DNA of 64,000 bases from Candidatus Heimdallarchaeota archaeon. Its GTDB lineage: Archaea > Asgardarchaeota > Heimdallarchaeia > Hodarchaeales > Hodarchaeaceae. The notes beneath the pieces were generated by a model that was not told the origin of the DNA, did not search any database, and saw only the letters and a program-made list of their open reading frames with translations. Positions 53,636 to 62,535 of this stretch are shown in pieces. The stretch spans positions 4,653,414 through 4,717,413 of the forward strand of contig CP070695.1 of assembly GCA_020353515.1 (NCBI GenBank), read 5' to 3'. Every line of letters starts with the position of its first letter. Positions within the stretch are counted from its first letter, which is position 1. Made by a program: the position numbers and the translations under genes.

Positions 53636-54991
53636 ATGACAATGCAAGTAATACCTTATGGTGGGGTTAATGAGATAGGTGGAAACACGATCCTTGTTGA
53701 GACAAACAGTACAAAAATATTGTTGGATTTCGGGAAAAGTTTTAAACAAGAGGGAACCTATTTTGAAGGCTTTTTACTTCCACGTACATTCCAAGGTCTT
53801 AAAGATTTTCTTGAATTCGATATTTTACCTAGAATAAAAGGCCTCTATGCTCAAGAATATGCATTGGACAATGAATTCTCTGAACATACTGTTGATGCGT
53901 GTCTTTTATCTCATGCACATTTAGATCATTTTGGAAACTTGAATCTCATTGATAAGAGTATCCCTATCTTCATGGGGGAAACTACAGCAACAATTATTCA
54001 GTCAATCCAAGATACAACACGAACCCGCTTTGGACGGCCTTATATTTGGCAAGCAACTGCTGAAAATCCCTCTAATTTTAGAACGTTTCGGACTGGCGAC
54101 GTAATTCAACTAAAGGATTTTGAAATAACTCCCATACATGTCGACCATTCTCTACCTGGTTCTTATAGCTTTATTGTTGAAGGTCAGCAAAAAAAATTAG
54201 GATATACGGGTGATCTTCGTTTACACGGTTGGAGAGAAGATTTAACTAAGGATTTTATTGAAGTTGCAAAGCAAAAGAATCTGGATGTTCTGTTGATTGA
54301 AGGTACGAATATTAATGAAGATTTTGACATGAATGAGAGAAAAGTACAGGAAGAACTGTCACAAGCGATCACAAGGACTGATGGTTTAGCGATTGCCAAT
54401 TATAGTTTACGAGATATCGATCGTTTTCGTTCTTTCTACTTAGCTGCTAAAGAGAATGGCCGAAAACTGTTGATAAACGTTAAGCAAGCATACCTGCTTC
54501 GACTATTACAGGATGATCCTCATCTTGAGATTCCCACGTTAGATGATCCTCTTATTGAAATCTATAAACGACCTAAGAGAAAATACTACAAATGGGAAAA
54601 TTTTCTTTTTAAAAACCACTCTATGGTCGAATCGTCAGATTTTGATCAAACCGAATATATCTTTCACTGTGAGTTCTGGAACCTGACAGATCTCATTGAT
54701 ATTCAACCTCACCCTAAAAAATCTACCTATTTCTACAGTCATGGAGAGCCATTCGATGAAGAGGGAGCTATCGATTTCAGGAGACTTCAGGAATGGGTTA
54801 ACCATTTTCAATTGGATTTTAAACAATACCATGCAAGTGGCCATGCTCCCCGTAGTGATCTTAAAAGAATCGTAGAGGAAATTCAACCACAATTAGTGAT
54901 CCCAATTCATACAGAACACCCTGAAATGTACCAGGAAATCTTAGACATACCAATACTTCTTGCTACGCGAGGACGAACGATTTCAATCTAG
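53636..54991 (+). CDS. RNase J/beta-CASP-like metallo-beta-lactamase nuclease
   Basis: 451 residues. N-terminal GGVNEIGGNTILVE, then the zinc motif LLSHAHLDHFG (about 87), a further ligand in HVDHS, YTGDLRLHG, and the beta-CASP block with GHAPRSDLKRI and IPIHTEHPEMY toward the C-terminus. The arrangement fits archaeal RNase J or beta-CASP 5'-3' exonucleases acting on RNA. The extreme C-terminal KH-like domain of typical aCPSF1 is absent. AAAGGA precedes ATG 53636. Downstream neighbour is convergent. Confidence 0.8.
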   Translation: MTMQVIPYGGVNEIGGNTILVETNSTKILLDFGKSFKQEGTYFEGFLLPRTFQGLKDFLEFDILPRIKGLYAQEYALDNEFSEHTVDACLLSHAHLDHFGNLNLIDKSIPIFMGETTATIIQSIQDTTRTRFGRPYIWQATAENPSNFRTFRTGDVIQLKDFEITPIHVDHSLPGSYSFIVEGQQKKLGYTGDLRLHGWREDLTKDFIEVAKQKNLDVLLIEGTNINEDFDMNERKVQEELSQAITRTDGLAIANYSLRDIDRFRSFYLAAKENGRKLLINVKQAYLLRLLQDDPHLEIPTLDDPLIEIYKRPKRKYYKWENFLFKNHSMVESSDFDQTEYIFHCEFWNLTDLIDIQPHPKKSTYFYSHGEPFDEEGAIDFRRLQEWVNHFQLDFKQYHASGHAPRSDLKRIVEEIQPQLVIPIHTEHPEMYQEILDIPILLATRGRTISI

Positions 54992-55004
54992 AATATCAAT
55001 TGAA

Positions 55005-56177
55005 CTACATAAAAAATTCAAGAAAAACTGGGATACCAACAGTCATTTGGATGAAGTCTATTAAACCAATAGTGAACGTAAATCCAAGTAGAATCATGAA
55101 TAACTTACGATCCTGGCATGGAAGAATGGTTAGACAAGCGAAAAACCACATCCAATACCATGGGAATGCAGTACTATAGATTTTAAGGAAAATTAGTAAA
55201 AGAATAAAAGGTAACCAATATATACGTTCTAATATTCCATTAAAGCTCCTCTTCATGGTTTTATCTTTCGGAAGATAACCTACCCAGAATATAACAGCTA
55301 GAATTAAAATTCCAGAAGATAAAACTGATGAAATGCTGGGATAGAATATGAAAAAGGGATTGGATGGAAGTTGGCCTGAATATTCTCCTAAATTTCCAAA
55401 TGAACTGAGGTATCTCAGTATAAAACTAGAGTAAAGAAGGGGAAATGAAAGTAGTACAATGCTGAATATCGAGGTTAAAAACCCCAGTAATGCCTGTTTA
55501 ACTAACTTCCGATCTAATATCAAGAGATAAGGAAGTACAAGAACAGAAACGTATTTCCAGTGAAATCCAATTCCAATACTCAAATAACTGACTATCTGAT
55601 ACCGATTATATAAAAATAAGGGGAGTAAGAGAAATAAGATGGTTATTGCAGTCGCTTGTCCTTCAATAGCTGAAAAAGGAATAGATAAGAGTAAGTATGA
55701 AAATGCAAATCCTTTTTCCGATAGGGTACACTCATTTTCTTCTCCTTTTCTGCTCCTTATTAAAGAATAAATAACAAAGAAATTAAATACATCAACACAC
55801 GATAAAAACCACTTTGCGATTACTGATGAAAAGGGTAAAATAGATAATCCAGCCCAGAAAAGTAATTGTATAGTAGGATAGTCATAAGTGGTGTTGGGGT
55901 AGGAATATTCCCCCGTTAGAGTATCCCTGACGTTATATAGAGGATCTATTTCCAAAGGTGTCATATCATAAACACTGAAACCATATTCCCAGAAATATTT
56001 CCCATAGAAAAGGTTTCGTTCAAAATCACTTGTTACTAAAGGAGGAATAAACAAAGCTAAAGTGAAATGAACTAAAAGGAAAAATGGAATAAGGTATTTT
56101 AATGATCCTAAATCATCTATTATAGTGAACAGATGAGAGTAACAATGATGTAACAATGATCGATTTGAGTTCTGCAT
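55005..56177 (-). CDS. GT-C-like membrane protein (polyprenyl-sugar mannosyltransferase/DUF2029 type)
   Basis: 390 residues from ATG 56177 (an upstream TTG 56192 is in frame). Nine or ten hydrophobic helices. The first outside loop, VTSDFERNLFYGKYFWEYGFSVYD, has an acidic catalytic-type motif in the position of GT-C glycosyltransferases, and later loops carry IGFHWKYVSVLVLPY and FPWYWMWFFACLTIL. The expected role is transfer of sugar from a lipid-linked donor, for example in glycan or glycolipid assembly. The precise product is not inferable. No other glycan genes are adjacent. Confidence 0.65.
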   Translation of the reverse strand: MQNSNRSLLHHCYSHLFTIIDDLGSLKYLIPFFLLVHFTLALFIPPLVTSDFERNLFYGKYFWEYGFSVYDMTPLEIDPLYNVRDTLTGEYSYPNTTYDYPTIQLLFWAGLSILPFSSVIAKWFLSCVDVFNFFVIYSLIRSRKGEENECTLSEKGFAFSYLLLSIPFSAIEGQATAITILFLLLPLFLYNRYQIVSYLSIGIGFHWKYVSVLVLPYLLILDRKLVKQALLGFLTSIFSIVLLSFPLLYSSFILRYLSSFGNLGEYSGQLPSNPFFIFYPSISSVLSSGILILAVIFWVGYLPKDKTMKRSFNGILERIYWLPFILLLIFLKIYSTAFPWYWMWFFACLTILPCQDRKLFMILLGFTFTIGLIDFIQMTVGIPVFLEFFM

Positions 56178-56192
56178 AATAGAATGTTCCAA

Positions 56193-56614
56193 TAATGTTT
56201 CTTGAAAGAAATAAGTACTCTCTATGTGTTATAATGCGACCCCAACAAGGGAATTTCCCATCTAAAAGTATTTATCTCACATTGTTACATTGTGTACATC
56301 TTTTGCATTATTAACTCTTTTTACTATAGAAAAACAATAACGTCCTTTTCTATGGTTAAGAATGGAAAAAAAAAGGATAATTATGATCTAAATTGTCTGT
56401 AAGAAATTAATTATATACTTAGATCTCTTTTTGTAAATATCAATCTATATTTAACCAAAAACTCTCATGATTTCAAAGCATGTTATGTGGATATAGATTA
56501 TTGTCGGATATTTCAAATTTCAAACATTTTAAAAGGTTCAATTGATACAAACCAGGTGGGTTCCTTTGAGTAAAATTTTCCTAAAGCATTCAAGTCCTAA
56601 GGAGAAATACTACC
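56193..56614. other. Intergenic region, about 420 bases
   Basis: AT-rich spacer between divergent genes. A pair of near-direct ACATTGT repeats (56279-56285 and 56287-56293) and TGTACA nearby may be part of a regulatory site, but they are too short to claim. Near the right end the AAGGAG at 56599-56604 serves the AAA-type gene. Confidence 0.35.
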
Positions 56615-57799
56615 CTGCCTTCAATTTATGACGCTTTCAAAGAAGGGAAATCACAAGCAGCTGATTGGAAGCAATTATTCGAAGAAACACGTTCTTTAGC
56701 TGATGCTTTCAAAGATGATTTTATTTTAAAATCTCCTGATTCTTTCGTTTTAACAAGTGAGGTCCATAAATTAAGCCAAATTTTGGGTCAAATTCTGAAT
56801 GCCTCTTCCTCAAAAGATGAATTATACTCACAGCTCATAATTATCGGGCCTCAACGAAGTGGGAAGAGTACCTCTGTTCAACAGATCGCTAATGAACTCA
56901 ATAGAAATCTTGGAGAAGATTATACGCAATACAGAGCTTATGATTCTCACTTCTGGAGTTGGTGGGAGGAAGCTGATTTTAATCCTACTCAACTCTTTTT
57001 TTTTGATAATATTTACCCTATATGGAGTCATTTAACACAACAATCCCTGAAGAATCTTACTGATCGTTCAAGGCACGAAAGGATCCTCGTTGTAACGATT
57101 TTAAACTCAATAGAACATTACTGGTTACGATTTTCTCATAAAACCTCAAGAATTAAAGTCTTTGATACAGAGCCGTTTGAATATCATTATAAACGTCCTT
57201 CTCCCCCTGAAATAGAAAATATCATCAAAAAAAGGGCCGAATGTTTGGGAAAACCAAGTTTATTTTCACCAGTAGTAGTAAACGCTATACAAAAACGCTC
57301 ATTAGGATTGCCAGGGCTAGCACTTTGGCTTACTAGAAATGTGATTTTAGATCTTGAAAACCAAGAAAAAGGAGAGATAACTCCAGGATCAATACACAAA
57401 ACAGCCCAATACTTAGGATTTGACCCTGCGTTAAAAATTATTTACGAACATGATCTCCAGTCTTCACAATCTAACGATGATAAAATCTGGCCTGAATTAC
57501 AAAAAGATAATAATATAGATTCCTCACCACTCATACAATCTCTTACACAATTAAAAAGTATTACAACTTCTTGGAAACCTTTACTCGAAGAAATGCTCCT
57601 CTTAGCGTTACAAAATAATAAAATTAAGCGGTCAGATTTACAGGAACGAACTGGAATTAAGGAATCCTCCCTCACGTATCAATGTCAAAGTCTTATAAAA
57701 GAAAAAATTATCAATTATTCGAAAAAAGGGCGGGAAGTTTTCTATCAATTAAGAACTCCTGTTAAAGAAGCTTTAGAACTCACATTATTTGCTTCTTGA
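56615..57799 (+). CDS. AAA-type ATPase with C-terminal winged helix, possible CTG start
   Basis: 394 residues if started at CTG 56615, ten bases after AAGGAG; a TTG start at 56783 gives 338. The frame before TTG 56783 is open back to a TAA just upstream and reads as protein (SQAADWKQLFEETRSLADAF), so the long form is preferred. Walker A GPQRSGKSTS, Walker B LFFFDNIYPIW, a helical lid region, then a C-terminal winged-helix segment (SDLQERTGIKESSLTYQCQSLIKEKIINY). This is the layout of archaeal STAND/ORC-like or AAA ATPase regulators; which of them cannot be decided. Convergent with the PEP-synthase-like gene. Confidence 0.7.
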   Translation: MPSIYDAFKEGKSQAADWKQLFEETRSLADAFKDDFILKSPDSFVLTSEVHKLSQILGQILNASSSKDELYSQLIIIGPQRSGKSTSVQQIANELNRNLGEDYTQYRAYDSHFWSWWEEADFNPTQLFFFDNIYPIWSHLTQQSLKNLTDRSRHERILVVTILNSIEHYWLRFSHKTSRIKVFDTEPFEYHYKRPSPPEIENIIKKRAECLGKPSLFSPVVVNAIQKRSLGLPGLALWLTRNVILDLENQEKGEITPGSIHKTAQYLGFDPALKIIYEHDLQSSQSNDDKIWPELQKDNNIDSSPLIQSLTQLKSITTSWKPLLEEMLLLALQNNKIKRSDLQERTGIKESSLTYQCQSLIKEKIINYSKKGREVFYQLRTPVKEALELTLFAS

Positions 57800-57805
57800 T
57801 GGTTT

Positions 57806-58888
57806 TTACTCCCCATTATTTATTGTATCTTGCGCTTGTACAACAGCTGTCCCAATACGATGAATATTTCGATGTGCTGCCCGTGGAATGGCATCTAATA
57901 ACCATAAAGTTCCCTCATTGTCAAAAATAAACTCAATATCATAATCAACCTCAAAATCTCGACGCACTTTCTTCGCAAGTTGGACAAGAGTTGTAATATC
58001 TTGTTGATTCAAAGACAGGGCATTTCTTTGCTCTGGTAAATTGTCAACGACAACCGCGTGACGAGTATTAGGGGGAATATGAGAAATTTTATGTTTGTAA
58101 GAGGCAAAAGTCTCGAGCGGTTCTCCAACCTTCTGTTCATCGACAATAAAGTGATCACAATAGATACCGTTTTTCTCCTCATGTACTTGTGTCCCCCAAT
58201 TAGCTCTAATATGGAGATCTTTGACATCATTTTTTACACTTATAACTCCACAGACTTTTGCTAAAACCATTTCCTCTACAATGATTGCAATTCTGACGTT
58301 ATCTGGAGGTAAACCAGCCTGTATTAGGTCAATAAGCACATCTGCCGTAAAAGCGGATGCCCAACAACTTTTAATAACTTGTATAATATCATGAATCTCT
58401 TTAAGATGAAAGAAAACCCCTCGACCAGAACAGATATGTCTGGAGGAGTCTTCAACATGAGCAGACGTTCTGATTACAACAGAATCTGATTTAATTATAT
58501 CTAGTAACTTATAAATCTCCTCAGCAATCGGATTTGCCATTTGCATTGGCATTGGAGAACTTATTATAGTTTCTTGAATTTCTTCAGCAGTTTCCCCTGA
58601 ATTCTCTGGAGTAGCATGAGCAATTAGATGATCTATTCGTTTTGCACCTGGCATATTATTTAAAAATCGTTTAAAAATTTTAGTTGTGATTACTACTCCT
58701 TTTGGGACATTATATCCTTTTGATAGTAGACGAGAAAGTGAACAGGCTCTTTCCCCAAAAGTTTCAGCTCTGGAATAGTCAACATCAGCTAATCTTTGGA
58801 TAGGATTTGCTTCATACATTGTTAAGATCGTTCCTACAATGTGAAAAGATTCATCAAAAGACATTGAAGAGTTTTTTTTTGAATTCAA
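57806..58888 (-). CDS. Stand-alone PEP/pyruvate-binding (PPDK N-terminal) domain protein
   Basis: 360 residues at most from TTG 58888; ATG 58864 (MSFDESFH) is a plausible alternative. The ATP-grasp-like N-terminal domain of phosphoenolpyruvate synthase/PPDK is seen: GERACSLSRLLSKGYNVPKGVVIT (nucleotide loop), VVIRTSAHVEDSSRHICSG (the RSSxxxED-like block with Thr in place of the second Ser), and DIEFIFDNEGTLWLLDAIPRA near the end. The phosphohistidine and PEP-binding domains are missing, so it cannot be a complete synthase. Likely a phosphotransfer or ligase-like enzyme; unassigned. Confidence 0.7.
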   Translation of the reverse strand: MNSKKNSSMSFDESFHIVGTILTMYEANPIQRLADVDYSRAETFGERACSLSRLLSKGYNVPKGVVITTKIFKRFLNNMPGAKRIDHLIAHATPENSGETAEEIQETIISSPMPMQMANPIAEEIYKLLDIIKSDSVVIRTSAHVEDSSRHICSGRGVFFHLKEIHDIIQVIKSCWASAFTADVLIDLIQAGLPPDNVRIAIIVEEMVLAKVCGVISVKNDVKDLHIRANWGTQVHEEKNGIYCDHFIVDEQKVGEPLETFASYKHKISHIPPNTRHAVVVDNLPEQRNALSLNQQDITTLVQLAKKVRRDFEVDYDIEFIFDNEGTLWLLDAIPRAAHRNIHRIGTAVVQAQDTINNGE

Positions 58889-59024
58889 TCACACTATAAT
58901 GTTAGTGATGTCCAGTTTTCTTGAGAGGCTTGGAATTTATAATTCTGTCGTAATTACACAATCTAAAATAAGAAGATTCACATACTCATACATCAATATT
59001 AACTTGTTTATATTTATAAAAAAA

Positions 59025-61838
59025 TTAAGTAGGAACACTTTTTTGAATCTTGGGGGTGAAAAACCTTAACAAAAGACTATTAGTAACGACAGAAATAGAA
59101 CTCAGTGCCATAGCGGCTCCAGCAATTTCGGGAACCAGAGTGATTCCGAAAGGAATGAATAAGATGCCAGCAGCGATTGGAATTCCCACCAAATTATATA
59201 TGAAGGCCCAAAAGAGGTTCTGCTTAATTTTAGAAATGGTTTTTTTGCTTAGCTGAATACTGGCGACTACATCGCGGAGATCCTCTTTTATAAGAACAAT
59301 ATCCCCTGTTTCAATGGCCACATCTGTACCACTGCCTATAGCTATACCAATATTTGCTTGTGCTAGTGCCGGGGCATCATTTATCCCATCACCAACCATA
59401 CCAACAAATTTTCCCTTGACTTGTATTTCTTCCACAATTTTTGCTTTATTTTCTGGTAAAACTTCAGCAACGACGTTTTTGATACCTACTTGAGAAGCAA
59501 TTGCCTTCGCTGTACGTTCATTATCCCCTGTTACAAGGTATACCTCTATCCCCATCTTCTGTAATTGTACAACCACTTCTTTGCTGGTTTTTTTCAGTGG
59601 ATCAGCAATCGCAAGTAATCCGAGGAATTTGTTGTTCATTGTGGAAATGACGACAGTTTTAGCTTGGCTTTCTAATTTCTGTATATTTACTTCAAAATCA
59701 TCTAAAGATATTCCTATATTTTCAAATAATCTACGATTTCCAACAGTAATTATATCCCCATTTATTCGAGCTCGAATACCATGACCAGGAATTGCCTCAA
59801 AATCTTTGGGCTCATAGAGATCGATTCCTCTTTCTTCAGCTGTTTCAATGACAGCTTGAGCAAGAGGATGTTCAGATCCTTTTTCTGCAGAGGCTACCAA
59901 TGCCAGAATTTCATCTTCTACTTTGTCCTCCATGAGAACTATTGTATCTGTAACCTTTGGATTACCTTTCGTCAATGTACCTGTTTTATCGAATACAATT
60001 GCATCTATTTTGTGAGTACCTTCCAAAGCTTCTGCATTTTTAATAAGAATTCCTTGTTCAGCACCCTTTCCTGTGCCAACCATAATAGCAGTAGGTGTAG
60101 CTAGTCCTAGAGCACAGGGACAAGCAATTACAAGTACTGCTATCATTAGTTTAAATGGGAACACGAAACTGTTAATTTGTTGACCCCATAAAGTGGTTGG
60201 TAAAAAACCAATTAAGCCTCCGGTATACCAGAAAAAGAAGGTTAACAATGATATTACAATCACTGTTGGAACGAAACGTCCTGCTACAATATCAGCGAGT
60301 CGTTGAATCGGAGCTTTAGAAGCTTGGGCATCTTCAACAAGTTTTATGATTTGAGCTAATGCAGTGTCCGCTCCAACACGAGTAGCTTTAATGGTAAGTA
60401 ATCCATTTTTGTTGAGAGTTGCACCGATAACTTGGCTATCGATGGTTTTTTTTACAGGCATCGATTCACCAGTAATCATTGATTCATCGACAGTAGAACT
60501 TCCTTCAATAACAATTCCATCGGCAGGAATTTTCGCTCCTGGTCGAACTAATAGCAAGTCCCCAACCATTACTTCCTCGATTGGAATCTTTTCCTCTTTC
60601 CCATCACGAATTAATGTAGCTTCTTTAGCTTGTAAATCTATTAGCTTTCGAATAGCTTGAGATGTCTGTCCTTTCGCTCTTGCCTCCAAATATTTTCCTA
60701 AGAGAAGAAAAGTAATTAATAATGCAGCAGTCTCGAAAAATATTGCTTCTGGATCTTGAATTAGGATTCCAAGTATTGAATACCAAAATGCAGCATTAGT
60801 TCCTAAAAATACAAGGACATCCATGTTAAATTGTCCATGACGAAGCACTTTCACGGCACCATAATGAAATTGCCATCCTGCAACGAACATCACAGGAACG
60901 GTGAGTATCATAATTATCAAGATATGATTTGCTACTCCTGGGACCATATTTTCTGGAAAAGGTAATGGAATCGATAACCCTATCATAGGTCCCATACTAA
61001 GTATTAAAATGGGCACACTAAGGATGAGTGCCCCCAACAGTCGTAATTTTTGGAGTCGGAGCTCTCTAGCTCTTTCAAGACTTTCTTTATCTTCAGAAGT
61101 CATTCTATAAGAAGATATTTTCTTTGCTTCATACCCTACATTTTTAATAGCATCAATAATTTGATTTTCTGTAATATATCCTGGATTAAAGACTACACGA
61201 GCTTTTTCTGTTGCAAGATTGACACTTTGTTCAATAATTCCATCCTGTTTAGTCAATGCTGTTTCTATTGTATTAACGCAACTTGCACAAGTCATTCCTG
61301 AAATTGCTAGATTTACAGTATGCGAAGATCGAGATGCATCTTTAGCTCCATATCCCACGTTTTCCACTGCTGTAACTAAAGAGTCAATATTAGTTTTTCT
61401 TGGATTGTATTGAACCTGTGCTTTTTCGGTCATTAGGTTGACAGAAACGCTTTCAACCCCTTCCACCTTGTTTAGCTCATTTTCAATTGTTGAAACACAA
61501 GAAGCACATGTCATCCCTGTGATCCTTAAATTTGCTAGTTGAAGCTCAAGAGCTGGTATTTGTGTTTTAGGAATTTTTTCTATTGTATGATTGACGGCAT
61601 CTGGTGATGAGGAGGCTCGAATATCATCTACTTGCTTTATTTCCAAGGGTTCATCATCTTTTATAATTTGCATAGGTTTATTATGATGAATGGGAATATC
61701 CTGGACTCCACATTCGGGCCCCATCCAACAGACCAACCTCGTTTCATCATCAACATTTTCAATATGCATCGGTTGTTTACAATGCATTGGAACAGGTTCT
61801 GCGTAATCGCATATCTGACACTGTAACTGCTGGGGCAT
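59025..61838 (-). CDS. copA: Copper-exporting P1B-type ATPase, CopA, with extra N-terminal metal module
   Basis: 937 residues from ATG 61838, with GGTGAT four bases upstream; GTG 61847 is less likely. An N-terminal segment of about 55 residues carries CQICDY, MHCKQPMHIE, CWMGPECGV and HHNKPMQI. Two heavy-metal-associated domains follow, GMTCASCVSTIE (about 110) and GMTCASCVNTIE (about 185). Eight membrane helices, CPC (VIACPCALGLATP), the phosphorylation site DKTGTLTKG, a TGD loop (LVTGDNERTA), HP (SEHPLA), and MVGDGINDAPALA complete the ATPase. Cu+ export to outside is expected. The 62-residue gene upstream encodes a near copy of the N-terminal segment. Confidence 0.95.
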   Translation of the reverse strand: MPQQLQCQICDYAEPVPMHCKQPMHIENVDDETRLVCWMGPECGVQDIPIHHNKPMQIIKDDEPLEIKQVDDIRASSSPDAVNHTIEKIPKTQIPALELQLANLRITGMTCASCVSTIENELNKVEGVESVSVNLMTEKAQVQYNPRKTNIDSLVTAVENVGYGAKDASRSSHTVNLAISGMTCASCVNTIETALTKQDGIIEQSVNLATEKARVVFNPGYITENQIIDAIKNVGYEAKKISSYRMTSEDKESLERARELRLQKLRLLGALILSVPILILSMGPMIGLSIPLPFPENMVPGVANHILIIMILTVPVMFVAGWQFHYGAVKVLRHGQFNMDVLVFLGTNAAFWYSILGILIQDPEAIFFETAALLITFLLLGKYLEARAKGQTSQAIRKLIDLQAKEATLIRDGKEEKIPIEEVMVGDLLLVRPGAKIPADGIVIEGSSTVDESMITGESMPVKKTIDSQVIGATLNKNGLLTIKATRVGADTALAQIIKLVEDAQASKAPIQRLADIVAGRFVPTVIVISLLTFFFWYTGGLIGFLPTTLWGQQINSFVFPFKLMIAVLVIACPCALGLATPTAIMVGTGKGAEQGILIKNAEALEGTHKIDAIVFDKTGTLTKGNPKVTDTIVLMEDKVEDEILALVASAEKGSEHPLAQAVIETAEERGIDLYEPKDFEAIPGHGIRARINGDIITVGNRRLFENIGISLDDFEVNIQKLESQAKTVVISTMNNKFLGLLAIADPLKKTSKEVVVQLQKMGIEVYLVTGDNERTAKAIASQVGIKNVVAEVLPENKAKIVEEIQVKGKFVGMVGDGINDAPALAQANIGIAIGSGTDVAIETGDIVLIKEDLRDVVASIQLSKKTISKIKQNLFWAFIYNLVGIPIAAGILFIPFGITLVPEIAGAAMALSSISVVTNSLLLRFFTPKIQKSVPT

Positions 61839-61858
61839 AAAGATCACCTTCTCCTATG

Positions 61859-62047
61859 TTAACCTGATGGCTCAATTTGCATTGGTTTGTCGTGATGAGA
61901 GGGTAAATCTTGGACTCCACATGAAGCCCCCATCCAACAGACTAATTTCTCATTTCCATCAATCTTTTCAATATGCATTGGTTGATTGCAATGAACTGGA
62001 ACAGGTTCTGTATAATCACATATTTGACATCTTAATTGCTGGGTCAT
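61859..62047 (-). CDS. Small metal-binding protein, stand-alone copy of the CopA N-terminal module
   Basis: 62 residues from ATG 62047 (ATG 62056 also in frame; the paralogous start in CopA supports the shorter form). It aligns end to end with the first 60 residues of the CopA gene downstream: QQLRCQICDYTEPVPVHC, then MHIEKIDGNEKLVCWMG, then CGVQDLPSHHDKPMQI. Cys, His and Met ligands are all conserved between the two. It is likely a cytoplasmic copper chaperone like Sulfolobus CopM in genomic position, but not of the TRASH sequence type. Ends 20 bases before copA, so co-transcribed. Confidence 0.75.
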   Translation of the reverse strand: MTQQLRCQICDYTEPVPVHCNQPMHIEKIDGNEKLVCWMGASCGVQDLPSHHDKPMQIEPSG

Positions 62048-62535
62048 TAATATCATCTCACTTAAATTGATTATTTGTTATTTTACATATATTAAATTCT
62101 TCATTTTTTGAATTCAAACACTTCAATTGGTTATTAATGCTTTCTTAAGATCAAACAGGCAATATTTTCTAAATGACCTAGAGTTTCTTTAGCTTAAGGA
62201 ATTATGTACTTAAAAATTAAACCTTTGATAACTCTCTGAGAAGGGAATTATATTGAGATTAGAGTGAGGGTCTGCTTTATTTCACATTAATCTGTTAGAT
62301 GTAAAAGCCTTATGTTGTTTTTTTCGTAGTATAGTTTTAATATCCATCAATCAATATAAAATATATATATTTGGAATAAATTTCACTTTTCATAACATGG
62401 AACCTAAATAAGACAAGATTTTAACGAAAATTAGATGAAACCTTATCTAATTTTATCTAATTTATTTTGAAAATTAGCTTTAAATTTTAAAAATTATACA
62501 ATAACACACTAAATTCAGAAGGATGATGTGATTGA
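62048..62535. other. Divergent copper-locus regulatory region, about 480 bases
   Basis: Very AT-rich, no open frame. It separates the small metal-binding gene and copA (minus) from the Lrp-TRASH regulator gene (plus). It must carry both promoters; a run with ATATATAT near 62360 is a TATA-like candidate. The repeated ATCTAATTT motif is annotated separately. Confidence 0.5.
62427..62479 (+). promoter_or_regulatory. Candidate copper-regulator operator: four copies of ATCTAATTT
   Basis: AAAATTAGAT at 62427-62436 is the reverse complement of ATCTAATTTT at 62445-62454. A third copy, ATCTAATTTA, follows at 62455-62464, and a fourth, inverted and one base changed, AAAATTAGCT, at 62470-62479. The cluster lies 57-109 bases before the regulator's ATG. 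A multi-copy, partly inverted motif fits an oligomeric Lrp-type protein wrapping DNA. The Lrp-TRASH protein encoded next door is the natural ligand, but binding is inference. Confidence 0.5.

Noticed and set aside
56279..56300. ACATTGT repeats near 56280 as an operator
   Set aside because: Two short copies only, in a very AT-rich gap; chance cannot be excluded.
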